Assembly (NCBI GenBank): GCA_007118495.1 | Contig: SKRM01000004.1 | Location: forward strand, 1 to 64,000 | Source of the DNA: Bacteroidales bacterium | GTDB lineage: Bacteria > Bacteroidota > Bacteroidia > Bacteroidales > UBA7960 | Direction of reading: 5' to 3' | DNA length: 64,000 nt | In this document: one piece after another, positions 19,183 to 28,440 of the stretch | How the letters are laid out: each line of letters starts with the position of its first letter | Position numbering within the stretch: the first letter of the stretch is position 1 | Notes under the pieces: generated by a model | The model's input: only the letters and a program-made list of their open reading frames with translations | Database searches by the model: none | Told to the model about the DNA's origin: nothing | Program-made: the position numbers and the translations under genes

Positions 19183-20613
19183 GTGTTTTTCCAACAATCT
19201 GTCTCTTCGATGAAAAACAAATACATTGACCTGATTGAACAAACTTTTGATTTTCCGCAAGAGGAGTTCAAGGTGATCGATAACGAACTTTATTTCCATG
19301 ACATCTGTATGATGGATCTGGTGAAACAATATGGAACTCCATTAAAGATCAGTTACTTGCCCAAAATAAGCCAGCAAATACAAAAGGCCAAAAGGATGTT
19401 CAATGTGGCCATGGCAAAGGTTGATTATGACGGCGAATATCATTATTGCTACTGTACAAAAAGTTCTCATTTTATTTTCGTCCTTGAAGAGGCCCTGAAA
19501 AACGACATCCACATTGAGACCTCTTCGGCTTTCGATATTTTCATTGTTGAAGAACTACTTAACCTGGGGCTTATAGACAAATCAAAATATATCGTTTGCA
19601 ATGGTTTCAAGAGACCTCTGTATACTGAGAAAATCAGTGATTTGATAAACCAGGGGTTCGAAAATACCATTCCTGTTATCGATAATAAAAATGAAATCAA
19701 GGTTTACCATGAGTTGATCAGAAAAGACAGACGCTGTAAACTTGGAATACGTATAGCCGCCGAAGAAGAACCCATGTTTGAGTTCTATACATCAAGACTG
19801 GGCATTCGCTATAAAGATATAGTACCCTACTATAAAGCCAATATCCAGAACGATCCCCGCTTTGAACTGAAGATGCTGCATTTCTTCATCAATACAGGCA
19901 TCAAAGACAATGCCTACTATTGGAATGAACTGTCAAAATGCGTTAATGTTTACTGCGATCTGAAAAAGATCTGCCCTGAACTGGACAGTCTGAATATTGG
20001 TGGTGGCTTTCCCATTAAGAACTCCCTGGGTTTTGATTATGATTATGAGTACATGACCGAAGAAATCATCGCGCAGATTAAAATGATATGCAACCAGAAT
20101 AATGTACCAGAACCTGATATATTCACTGAATTTGGTGCATTTACTGTTGGTGAAAGCGGAGCTGTTCTATATTCAATCCTTGATCAGAAACAGCAAAATG
20201 ACCGGGAGCTTTGGAATATGATTGATAGCAGTTTTATGACTACCCTGCCGGATATCTGGGCCAGCAAACAGAGGTTTATCCTTCTGGCACTAAACAACTG
20301 GGGGTCTGAATACGAAAGGGTTAACCTCGGCGGTTTAACCTGCGACAGCATGGACTACTATAACGCTGAATCGCATGCAAATGCGGTCTTCCTGCCCAAG
20401 GTAAGGCCCCCACACACTGAGACCCAGTATATCGGAATGTTTCATACCGGAGCTTACCAGGAGACACTGGGCGGCTTTGGCGGCTTGCAACATTGCCTGA
20501 TACCAGCCCCAAAACTTGTTATTATTGACAAAGATGAAGAGGGTGAATACAATACCAAGCTTTTTGCAAAAGAACAAAGCTATAAGTCTATGCTTAAAAC
20601 CCTCGGCTTTTAA
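19183..20613 (+). CDS. Alanine-racemase-fold PLP decarboxylase, probable arginine decarboxylase of the Bacteroidota type (likely start MKNKY at 19210)
   Basis: YCTKSSHFIFVLEEAL (PLP Lys region), HIETSSAFDI, LNIGGGFPI, TEFGAFTVGESGA. Confidence 0.75.
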   Translation: MFFQQSVSSMKNKYIDLIEQTFDFPQEEFKVIDNELYFHDICMMDLVKQYGTPLKISYLPKISQQIQKAKRMFNVAMAKVDYDGEYHYCYCTKSSHFIFVLEEALKNDIHIETSSAFDIFIVEELLNLGLIDKSKYIVCNGFKRPLYTEKISDLINQGFENTIPVIDNKNEIKVYHELIRKDRRCKLGIRIAAEEEPMFEFYTSRLGIRYKDIVPYYKANIQNDPRFELKMLHFFINTGIKDNAYYWNELSKCVNVYCDLKKICPELDSLNIGGGFPIKNSLGFDYDYEYMTEEIIAQIKMICNQNNVPEPDIFTEFGAFTVGESGAVLYSILDQKQQNDRELWNMIDSSFMTTLPDIWASKQRFILLALNNWGSEYERVNLGGLTCDSMDYYNAESHANAVFLPKVRPPHTETQYIGMFHTGAYQETLGGFGGLQHCLIPAPKLVIIDKDEEGEYNTKLFAKEQSYKSMLKTLGF

Positions 20614-20625
20614 GCTGTAAATCCT

Positions 20626-20633
20626 TAAATTTG
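20626..20633 (+). promoter_or_regulatory. Candidate -7 box TAAATTTG for ftsK
   Basis: 30 nt upstream of the ftsK ATG. Confidence 0.45.
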
Positions 20634-20662
20634 CTGCTAAGTCATCTTTGATCTAAACTGCC

Positions 20663-23197
20663 ATGCCCGCAAAAAACAACACCTTCCAAAAGAACACCTT
20701 CAAAACCGGTAATGGCAAAAAACAAAAATCCGGAGCGGGAGAAAGCAACCATGGTAATGCAACGTTCAAAAAATTTGTCAGAAACCAGCGTTTAAGAAAA
20801 GCGGCTGGCTTTTTCCTGGTGTTGCTCTCTGTATATCTTCTGCTTTCATTTCTGTCATATCTTGTCAGCTGGAAAGCAGATGACGCCCTGCTTGATGGAC
20901 GCACGCTAAACTGGGCCTTACTTACTGATGGCAGCATTGAGCTTGAGAATATGATGGGCCGACTGGGTGCCATAGCCGCCCACTTATTCATTAAAAAGTG
21001 GTTTGGTATTGGTTCATTCCTTTTTCTGCTTATCGCTTTTGTTGTTGGAATTCGCCTGCTTACTTACTACAGCATTCTTCCATTGAAAAAGACCGTGTTC
21101 CAATCTCTTTTCTTTGCCCTTTGGCTCTCCATATTTTTTGGATACATCATTGGCTCGGGTGAGTGGCTGATTCTGGGAGGCATTTTCGGTTATGAAATAT
21201 CCGTTTGGATCAATGGCCTCATAGGCAAAGCAGGGACATTCATGTTTCTGATCTTCTCACTTGGGAGTCTTGTCATCATTGTCTACGACCCAAACTTCAG
21301 GCGTTTTGCAACACTGGTGACACAAGCCTGGAACATGATAAAGCCGGCCGGGCAAGATAAAAAGCATATGGATGTCTCAGAAGATGACAGCTGGGGGGCA
21401 ACAGTCAAAGCAGAAAATCCTGTACACCCTGACCCGCTCCATGATCTTGATAATGAAAAAGACACACTCGATGAACCAAAAGCACAGGATAAAGATGTGG
21501 AAGAAGAACCTGCACCTACCTGGATGGATTTTGACGATGAAGATAACAAGAGTGTACGGGTGAAAAATGAAAATGAACCTGAATTTGAAGTCGAAATTGC
21601 CGGAGGGAAACTAACCGGAAGTGATTATCAAGCCATTGATGATCCGTATTCTGGAGCGGATGGGGATATGCCTGACTTGTCACACCTGGGCGAATTTGAT
21701 CCCACACTTGACCTGCCAAAGTACCGTTTACCTGATCTGGATCTGCTTGACGACAGGGGGAGCGGGACCATCCAAATTGACAACCAGGAACTTGATGCCA
21801 ATAAAAATAAGATAATTGAAACGCTGAATAATTACGCCATCAGCATTGACAAGATCAAGGCAACGGTTGGTCCCACTGTGACCCTGTATGAAATTGTACC
21901 CTCGCCCGGAGTGCGCATATCAAAAATCCGCAACCTTGAAAATGATATTGCCCTGAGCCTGTCAGCCCTGGGCATAAGAATCATTGCCCCAATTCCTGGA
22001 AGGGGTACTATTGGTATCGAAGTGCCCAACAGAAAGCCAGAAATAGTCTCCATGAAATCTGTACTGGGAAGTGAAAGGTTTCAGAACTCTTCATACGAAC
22101 TCCCTATAGGCCTTGGCAAAACCATAGCCAATGAAACCTTTATAGCAGACCTGACCAAAATGCCTCACCTTTTGATGGCAGGGGCCACAGGGCAGGGCAA
22201 GTCAGTTGGTTTAAATGCCATACTAACTTCTATTCTGTATAAAAAACATCCTGCGTTTGTTAAGTTTGTTTTGGTTGATCCAAAAAAGGTAGAGTTAAAC
22301 CTGTTTTCAAAAATTGAACGGCACTATCTGGCCAAACTTCCTGATGCTGAAGAAGCCATTGTTACTGAAACGCGTCAGGTAATCAGAACCATCAACTCAC
22401 TTTGCGTCGAGATGGATAACCGCTACGATCTGCTCAAAGATGCCCAGGCCCGAAATATAAAAGAATACAATACCAAATTTGTGGCCAGGCGGCTTAATCC
22501 CAATCAGGGACACCGCTTCTTGCCCTATATCATACTTTTTATTGATGAATTTGCCGACCTTATCATGACTGCAGGCAAAGAGATAGAGCTTCCAATTGCC
22601 AGGCTTGCACAGCTGGCCAGAGCGGTAGGTATCCATCTTGTTATCGCCACGCAGAGGCCCTCAGTAAATATCATCACAGGAACCATCAAGGCAAACTTCC
22701 CTGCCCGAATTGCCTTCAGGGTAACAGCCAAAGTTGATTCAAGAACCATTCTCGACAGTGGTGGAGCTGATCAACTCATAGGTCGTGGAGACATGCTCCT
22801 TTCAACCGGCAGTGACCTGATCAGGTTGCAATGTGCGTTTATAGACACCCCTGAAATTGAGCGGATTACTGAGTTTATCGGTTCCCAAAGAGCCTACCCC
22901 GATGCATTCCATCTGCCAGAATATCTTGAAGATAACCAATCAGTTTCCGATACCGTCGACCCCTCAGAAAGGGATGAGCTATTTGCAGATGCAGCAAGAA
23001 TTGTGGTAAGTACCCAACAAGGATCAACCTCTCTGATACAACGTAAACTCAAATTGGGTTACAACAGAGCCGGACGTATTATTGATCAGTTAGAAGCAGC
23101 CGGAATCGTTGGTCCGTTTGAAGGTAGTAAGGCGCGGGAGGTAAAAATTAAAGACGAGCTTAGTTTGGAACAGATTTTGCGCAGAGATGATCTATAA
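20663..23197 (+). CDS. ftsK: FtsK/SpoIIIE DNA translocase
   Basis: N-term TM helices, MAGATGQGKSVGLNAIL, FIDEFADLI, C-terminal gamma winged helix. Confidence 0.96.
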   Translation: MPAKNNTFQKNTFKTGNGKKQKSGAGESNHGNATFKKFVRNQRLRKAAGFFLVLLSVYLLLSFLSYLVSWKADDALLDGRTLNWALLTDGSIELENMMGRLGAIAAHLFIKKWFGIGSFLFLLIAFVVGIRLLTYYSILPLKKTVFQSLFFALWLSIFFGYIIGSGEWLILGGIFGYEISVWINGLIGKAGTFMFLIFSLGSLVIIVYDPNFRRFATLVTQAWNMIKPAGQDKKHMDVSEDDSWGATVKAENPVHPDPLHDLDNEKDTLDEPKAQDKDVEEEPAPTWMDFDDEDNKSVRVKNENEPEFEVEIAGGKLTGSDYQAIDDPYSGADGDMPDLSHLGEFDPTLDLPKYRLPDLDLLDDRGSGTIQIDNQELDANKNKIIETLNNYAISIDKIKATVGPTVTLYEIVPSPGVRISKIRNLENDIALSLSALGIRIIAPIPGRGTIGIEVPNRKPEIVSMKSVLGSERFQNSSYELPIGLGKTIANETFIADLTKMPHLLMAGATGQGKSVGLNAILTSILYKKHPAFVKFVLVDPKKVELNLFSKIERHYLAKLPDAEEAIVTETRQVIRTINSLCVEMDNRYDLLKDAQARNIKEYNTKFVARRLNPNQGHRFLPYIILFIDEFADLIMTAGKEIELPIARLAQLARAVGIHLVIATQRPSVNIITGTIKANFPARIAFRVTAKVDSRTILDSGGADQLIGRGDMLLSTGSDLIRLQCAFIDTPEIERITEFIGSQRAYPDAFHLPEYLEDNQSVSDTVDPSERDELFADAARIVVSTQQGSTSLIQRKLKLGYNRAGRIIDQLEAAGIVGPFEGSKAREVKIKDELSLEQILRRDDL

Positions 23198-23207
23198 AGA
23201 CCTTTAT

Positions 23208-23864
23208 ATGCGAATTTCATTTTTCATCCTGCTGATTACCCTCAACCTTGGTCAACTGCATTCTCAGGAAGCCCCACCCCGGTATTATGAAGAACTGGCT
23301 GATTCACTGCTTCAGCTTGCAAGCCAAACCATCGGTGCTTATCCATCCTGGTTTATACGCTTCGACTATATCATGGAAAACACACAGTCTGATACCAGAG
23401 AACAGCTGAGCGGCAAATTGTACACCAAGGGAGACAGTTACCATATGAAATTGGGAGATAACCTGTTTATTTCTGATGGACATACCGTATGGTCATACAT
23501 TTCTGACATCCATGAAGTACACATCAACCTGGCCGAATATGTTGAAGATGCGCTCACACCTACATCCATATTGGAAAACTTCAGCGAAGCATTCAGAAGT
23601 CGATGGATAAGGACAGAACCACATAAAAGAAAGACGGTTCATCTAATAGATCTGGTACCCGACAGTCCGCAGGCTTTTTTCAAGTACAGGGTAGCTCTCG
23701 ACCAAAGCAGCCATCAAATAGTATATACACGGGCCTATGACAGGCATGGTGGGACATACCACTATGAAATAACACATATGAGCACCAATCCGGATATTCC
23801 TCAGGGCTTATTCAAATTCGATGTGGCATTATTCCCCGGAATTGAAGTGGTCGATTTGCGGTGA
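23208..23864 (+). CDS. LolA-like outer membrane lipoprotein carrier
   Basis: Signal peptide MRISFFILLITLNLGQLHSQ; LolA-like beta pattern; overlaps or abuts ftsK depending on start. Confidence 0.8.
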   Translation: MRISFFILLITLNLGQLHSQEAPPRYYEELADSLLQLASQTIGAYPSWFIRFDYIMENTQSDTREQLSGKLYTKGDSYHMKLGDNLFISDGHTVWSYISDIHEVHINLAEYVEDALTPTSILENFSEAFRSRWIRTEPHKRKTVHLIDLVPDSPQAFFKYRVALDQSSHQIVYTRAYDRHGGTYHYEITHMSTNPDIPQGLFKFDVALFPGIEVVDLR

Positions 23865-23870
23865 ATCGTT

Positions 23871-25814
23871 TTATGGTAATTCATTGACCAGGGGCTGCGG
23901 CCTGGTAACATCAACCCGCTGGTAATTATTTATCCTGTAGATAAATGACCGCTGATTTTCCCAGCCTCCCCTTGCCCCAAAGGGTTTGTCAAAAACAAAA
24001 GGACTTTCGTATCCTTTTTGGTTAAGCTCTGATATACAGGCTGAAAATTCTGTTCCATAACGGTGCATAGCAGCAAAGAAGTAGTAGGCTGTGTAAGCCC
24101 CCATAAAAGCATCACGGTCTGGCTCTGTATAGAAAGTACGCCTGTATCTCACCACAAAATCTTTTATATGCTGATCGCCATAGTCAAAGAAGTATGGCGT
24201 AAAAATGTGTACACCCAGGTTTTGCAGATAGTCAATTTCGATACTGGCATAATCCTGCCACTCTGGTATGCCAAATATATTAATCTGATAATCCCGTCTG
24301 TGCAAATGTAGTTGCCTGAGGTAGTCTGATAAGAACGGTTCTCCGCTAATCAGGGTGATTAACACATTGTTCCTGTCTTTTACCAGCTTTCCAAGCAAAC
24401 CTTCCATGCCCACCTGGCTGTATATGACCTCAGTGACATTCGAAGGAATGGAAGTTCTTTGACGAACTGAGCCAAAAGGCAATACATTGGTCGAAAGCCC
24501 GCTGCTGACTGTATCAGGAAAAATCAACACATTGGTACGCCTGTTGCCGACCAGGGTGCCATTATAGTAATAGCCATTAATCCTGGCCAGGTTCACACTG
24601 TCATATTCCTGGTTCATCATGGCCACCTGGGTCTGCAATGTAGCCTTGAATGATGAAATGATGTGGGTAGCTCCTGGCTGGTTATTATGCACCAGCATAA
24701 TATTTTGCCTGGGGTAAGTCCTGGCTACATAATATGCGACTCCTTCAAGCATGGTTTCAAGCGAAGGTGTGGCCTTAAACAAATTAGGCAAGCCTTGCAG
24801 CTGCTGATTATCTGCAAGCAGGGGTGAAACCACAGCTATGTTATTCCGCAGTCCGTATGCAGCGATATAATCCAAAGTCTGCCGGTGAAAGGGTCCAATA
24901 ATCAGATCCATGTCTTCAAACCCTGGTTTATTTGTGACACGCCAGGCCTTTGGGAGCTCCTGGCAGACATCATAAACATGCAAGGTAATGTCGGCACCCT
25001 GCTGTTTAATTGAATCCAGTGCCAGCAGAACACCCTGATAATACGAAATAAATGAAAATGACTTGTGGTCAATAGGCAGGGATGTCTGGGGTGGCAAAAT
25101 GTCTCCTGCCCTTTCGGGAACTTCTCTCATAAGGCTGTCAAGAAACCCCTGGGTTGTCTGCCCCTCTCTGTCTGTAATAAGATCGTCGGGGCGATCAAGT
25201 GATTCTAAATATAAAGGGATCAGTAAGGCCACGTTGTAGCTTCTGGCGGGAGCCTCTATGCATTTGGTATCTGCGGTTCTGGGAATTTCACGCGCTGTAG
25301 CCGGGGGTATAATTACAGGTGGTGGCATATGCACCTCAGCAGGAACCTCCTTTTGACCACCTTCAATCGGAAGCCTGATCTCCATTCCGGCAGGCAATCC
25401 TTCAACAATTTCCGGATTCAAGGCTTCAAGCTCTGCTATCGTTAATCCGAACCTGCGGGATATTCCATATTTTGTTTCGCCGGGAGAGACTGTATAAAGT
25501 CTGAAGTTTCCGTCTTCATCCTGTTTTTTCAATTCAGTAACAGGTATGCGAATAATCATGTCAAACCTTAGCCCATCCCTGATATCAGGATTGGCTTCCA
25601 GGATATCTTCCTGGCTAACCTCATAAACCCTTGCAATTGAAAAAAGCGTTTGTCCCTGTAAAACGGCATGCAGATAAAAAGGCTCTCCATCAATATAGTG
25701 AATCGTGGTTGAGCGGTTTGTAATGGGAGTCGCCTCCTGTGCCACGACAAACGCCATGGAGTTTGCCCCAAAAAAAAGAATGCTGAAGAATATGATCGGG
25801 AGTAATCTTACCAT
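23871..25814 (-). CDS. LysM-repeat protein with periplasmic-binding-protein-like C-terminal domain
   Basis: Two LysM motifs (GQTLFSIARVYEVSQEDILEANPDI; GETKYGISRRFGLTIAELEALNPEI); type 1 binding fold DLIIGPFHRQTLDYIAAYG. Confidence 0.88.
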   Translation of the reverse strand: MVRLLPIIFFSILFFGANSMAFVVAQEATPITNRSTTIHYIDGEPFYLHAVLQGQTLFSIARVYEVSQEDILEANPDIRDGLRFDMIIRIPVTELKKQDEDGNFRLYTVSPGETKYGISRRFGLTIAELEALNPEIVEGLPAGMEIRLPIEGGQKEVPAEVHMPPPVIIPPATAREIPRTADTKCIEAPARSYNVALLIPLYLESLDRPDDLITDREGQTTQGFLDSLMREVPERAGDILPPQTSLPIDHKSFSFISYYQGVLLALDSIKQQGADITLHVYDVCQELPKAWRVTNKPGFEDMDLIIGPFHRQTLDYIAAYGLRNNIAVVSPLLADNQQLQGLPNLFKATPSLETMLEGVAYYVARTYPRQNIMLVHNNQPGATHIISSFKATLQTQVAMMNQEYDSVNLARINGYYYNGTLVGNRRTNVLIFPDTVSSGLSTNVLPFGSVRQRTSIPSNVTEVIYSQVGMEGLLGKLVKDRNNVLITLISGEPFLSDYLRQLHLHRRDYQINIFGIPEWQDYASIEIDYLQNLGVHIFTPYFFDYGDQHIKDFVVRYRRTFYTEPDRDAFMGAYTAYYFFAAMHRYGTEFSACISELNQKGYESPFVFDKPFGARGGWENQRSFIYRINNYQRVDVTRPQPLVNELP

Positions 25815-25874
25815 AACTGTTGCCTGCTTACAATAGAAAAATACCTTAAACAATTGCGCATATTAGTACAAAAA

Positions 25875-27404
25875 CTATTCCCATTCAATGGTTGCAGGTG
25901 GCTTTGAACTGATATCATAAACAACGCGGTTGATGCCCTTCACATTGTTGATGATGTCATTGCTCACCTGGGCCAGAAATTCATAGGGTAGATGCACCCA
26001 ATCAGCTGTCATTCCGTCGGTTGATTCAACTGCCCTTAAAACCACAGCATTTTCATAAGTCCTTTCGTCGCCCATGACTCCCACTGACTGTACCGGAAGC
26101 AAGATGGCGGCAGCCTGCCAGACCCTGTCGTAAAGCCCGTGCTCTTTCAGTGCGCGGATAAAATAATGGTCAACTTCTTGTATGGCTCTGACTTTATCCT
26201 CTGTGACCTCACCCAGAATGCGTATACCAAGACCTGGTCCGGGAAAAGGATGCCGGCCGAGGATATTAATAGAAATCCCCAGACTTTTACCCACACGGCG
26301 CACTTCGTCCTTAAACAATGAATTCAACGGCTCCACCACCTTTAACTTCATAAAATCAGGCAATCCGCCAACATTATGATGTGATTTAATGGTTGCTGAA
26401 GGTCCTTTAACAGAAATAGACTCTATCACATCCGGATAAATGGTACCCTGACCCAGCCAAACCACATCGCGTATTTTATGGGCTTCTCTGTCAAACACCT
26501 CAATAAACACCCTGCCAATGGCCTTTCTTTTTTGCTCAGGTTCAGTAATACCCTTCAATGCAGAAAGGAAATGATCTGCAGCCCGCACTCCCGTGACCTG
26601 GAGCCCCATATCTTTGTACGACTCCAGAACCTGTTCAAATTCATTTTTTCTCAACAACCCATTGTCAACAAAAATACAATGCAGTTGCTTTCCTATGGCT
26701 CTGTGTAGCAATACTGCCGCCACACTTGAGTCAACCCCGCCAGATAAACCCAGCACAACCTTGTCATTGCCAATAATCTGCTTTAAATTCTCAACCGTTG
26801 ACTGTATAAATGACTCAGGGGTCCACCGCTGGCTACATCCACAAATACCTACAACAAAGTTTTCAAGTACTATCTGTCCGTCGGTCGAGTGATACACTTC
26901 AGGATGGAATTGCAGCCCAAATATATTTTTGTCATTGGCACGGAAAGCAGCAATGCCGATGTCATTGGTACGTGAAATCAATCTGAAATTATCAGGCAGG
27001 CGTGTAATGGAGTCAGCGTGTGACATCCATACCTGTGAATTTGGTTCAACGCCATGAAGCAGTTGTTCATGCTCTTCAATAAATGAAAGCCTGGCTCTTC
27101 CGTACTCTCTTGTATTTGAAGACAAAACCTCTCCCCCATTCACTACTGTGATGAGCTGGGCACCATAACAGATACCTAGCAGGGGCATTGCGCCCTCGCA
27201 CCACGAAAGATCAGGACGTGGACTTTCAGAATCTCGCACACTGTATGGACTGCCCGAGAGAATCACGCCCTTGATATGGTCAACAGACTTGGGGCGGTAG
27301 TGATAGGGGTGAATTTCACAATATACATTCAACTCCCTGATCCGCCTGGCTATCAATTGTGTATACTGAGAGCCAAAATCGAGAATCAAAATCATTTCTT
27401 GCAT
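25875..27404 (-). CDS. guaA: GMP synthase (glutamine-hydrolysing)
   Basis: [50 protein letters not shown]. Confidence 0.97.
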   Translation of the reverse strand: MQEMILILDFGSQYTQLIARRIRELNVYCEIHPYHYRPKSVDHIKGVILSGSPYSVRDSESPRPDLSWCEGAMPLLGICYGAQLITVVNGGEVLSSNTREYGRARLSFIEEHEQLLHGVEPNSQVWMSHADSITRLPDNFRLISRTNDIGIAAFRANDKNIFGLQFHPEVYHSTDGQIVLENFVVGICGCSQRWTPESFIQSTVENLKQIIGNDKVVLGLSGGVDSSVAAVLLHRAIGKQLHCIFVDNGLLRKNEFEQVLESYKDMGLQVTGVRAADHFLSALKGITEPEQKRKAIGRVFIEVFDREAHKIRDVVWLGQGTIYPDVIESISVKGPSATIKSHHNVGGLPDFMKLKVVEPLNSLFKDEVRRVGKSLGISINILGRHPFPGPGLGIRILGEVTEDKVRAIQEVDHYFIRALKEHGLYDRVWQAAAILLPVQSVGVMGDERTYENAVVLRAVESTDGMTADWVHLPYEFLAQVSNDIINNVKGINRVVYDISSKPPATIEWE

Positions 27405-27408
27405 GATG

Positions 27409-27416
27409 CAAAGATA
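27409..27416 (-). promoter_or_regulatory. Candidate -7 box (TATCTTTG on minus strand) for guaA
   Basis: CAAAGATA on plus strand, 4 nt upstream of the guaA start codon. Confidence 0.45.
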
Positions 27417-27487
27417 ATCATCTGAATGCTAAATTTGACGCATTCATACCTAATTCATTCAAAGTTTTGTACGTTTGAGAGCTAGAA

Positions 27488-27541
27488 AGTTGGTGAGTTG
27501 GAACGTCATCGTCGCTTCACGACGAAGTTAAAAAGTTGGAA
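27488..27541 (+). repeat. Second AGTTNNAA-type 8-mer locus: two units, hairpin insert, two units
   Basis: AGTTGGTG AGTTGGAA [cgtcaTCGTCGcttcaCGACGA] AGTTAAAA AGTTGGAA. Confidence 0.7.
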
Positions 27542-27616
27542 AGTGTTGGCGTGAACGATGCATAAAAGTGACAGGACACGCAGAGGTATCTGTATGTGAT
27601 GGATACAAAAATCTTT

Positions 27617-27624
27617 TAACTTTG
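27617..27624 (+). promoter_or_regulatory. Candidate -7 box TAACTTTG
   Basis: Upstream of the yggS-like gene. Confidence 0.45.
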
Positions 27625-27644
27625 CCAGAAAAGAATGAACAGCT

Positions 27645-28307
27645 ATGGGAATTGCAGCTCGTTTAGAAAAGATCAGAAAAGAATTGCCCTCAGGGGTTGA
27701 ACTCATACTGGTCAGCAAAACAAAAAGTCCCGAAGAAATCCTCGAGGCCTATGATGCAGGTCAGCGCATATTTGGCGAAAGCAAAGTGCAGGAACTTCTG
27801 CCCAAAACTGAAAAATTGCCAAAAGACATTCAATGGCATATGGTGGGACACCTGCAATCAAACAAGGTAAAATATATCGTACCCTTTATTTCTCTGATCC
27901 ATTCAGTTGACAGTGCAAAATTATTAAAGGTAATCAACAAAGAAGGGCGCAAGAACAACAGAACCATCCCCTGCTTGCTGCAGATGCACATTGCCGATGA
28001 AAGCAGTAAATTTGGGATGGACCACGATGAATTATGCCAGCTACTTGACAGTGATACTTTTAAAGAAATGCACCACGTTGAAATCAGGGGGCTTATGGGC
28101 ATGGCCACCTTTACCAGTGATACTGAAAAAGTGAAGGCTGAGTTCAGGCAATTGCGAACTAGTTTTGACTACATCAAGCAAAACCAATTCTCAGATCAAA
28201 CATCTTTCAGAGAAATATCCATGGGAATGTCTGACGATTACAACATTGCCATAGGCCAGGGCAGCACCATGGTGCGCATCGGGAGCGCAATTTTTGGTGA
28301 GAGATAA
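27645..28307 (+). CDS. YggS/PLPBP family PLP homeostasis protein
   Basis: ELILVSKTKSPEEILEAYDAGQRIFGESKVQELLPK, WHMVGHLQSNK, ISMGMSDDYNIAIGQGSTMVRIGSAIFG. Confidence 0.95.
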   Translation: MGIAARLEKIRKELPSGVELILVSKTKSPEEILEAYDAGQRIFGESKVQELLPKTEKLPKDIQWHMVGHLQSNKVKYIVPFISLIHSVDSAKLLKVINKEGRKNNRTIPCLLQMHIADESSKFGMDHDELCQLLDSDTFKEMHHVEIRGLMGMATFTSDTEKVKAEFRQLRTSFDYIKQNQFSDQTSFREISMGMSDDYNIAIGQGSTMVRIGSAIFGER

Positions 28308-28369
28308 GCTGTTATAGATATATATCCTTAAAAAAAGCTGGTCTTCTGGTTCCCCTGAAGGTTTTTTCT

Positions 28370-28377
28370 TATTTTTG
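28370..28377 (+). promoter_or_regulatory. Candidate -7 box TATTTTTG for pckA
   Basis: Overlaps the ORF-track start 28375, supporting ATG 28441. Confidence 0.45.
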
Positions 28378-28440
28378 GCTTGTTCGCCGTTTGAACCCTT
28401 AATTTCCAACAAGCCAAACCAATACTCAAACACCAAAACC

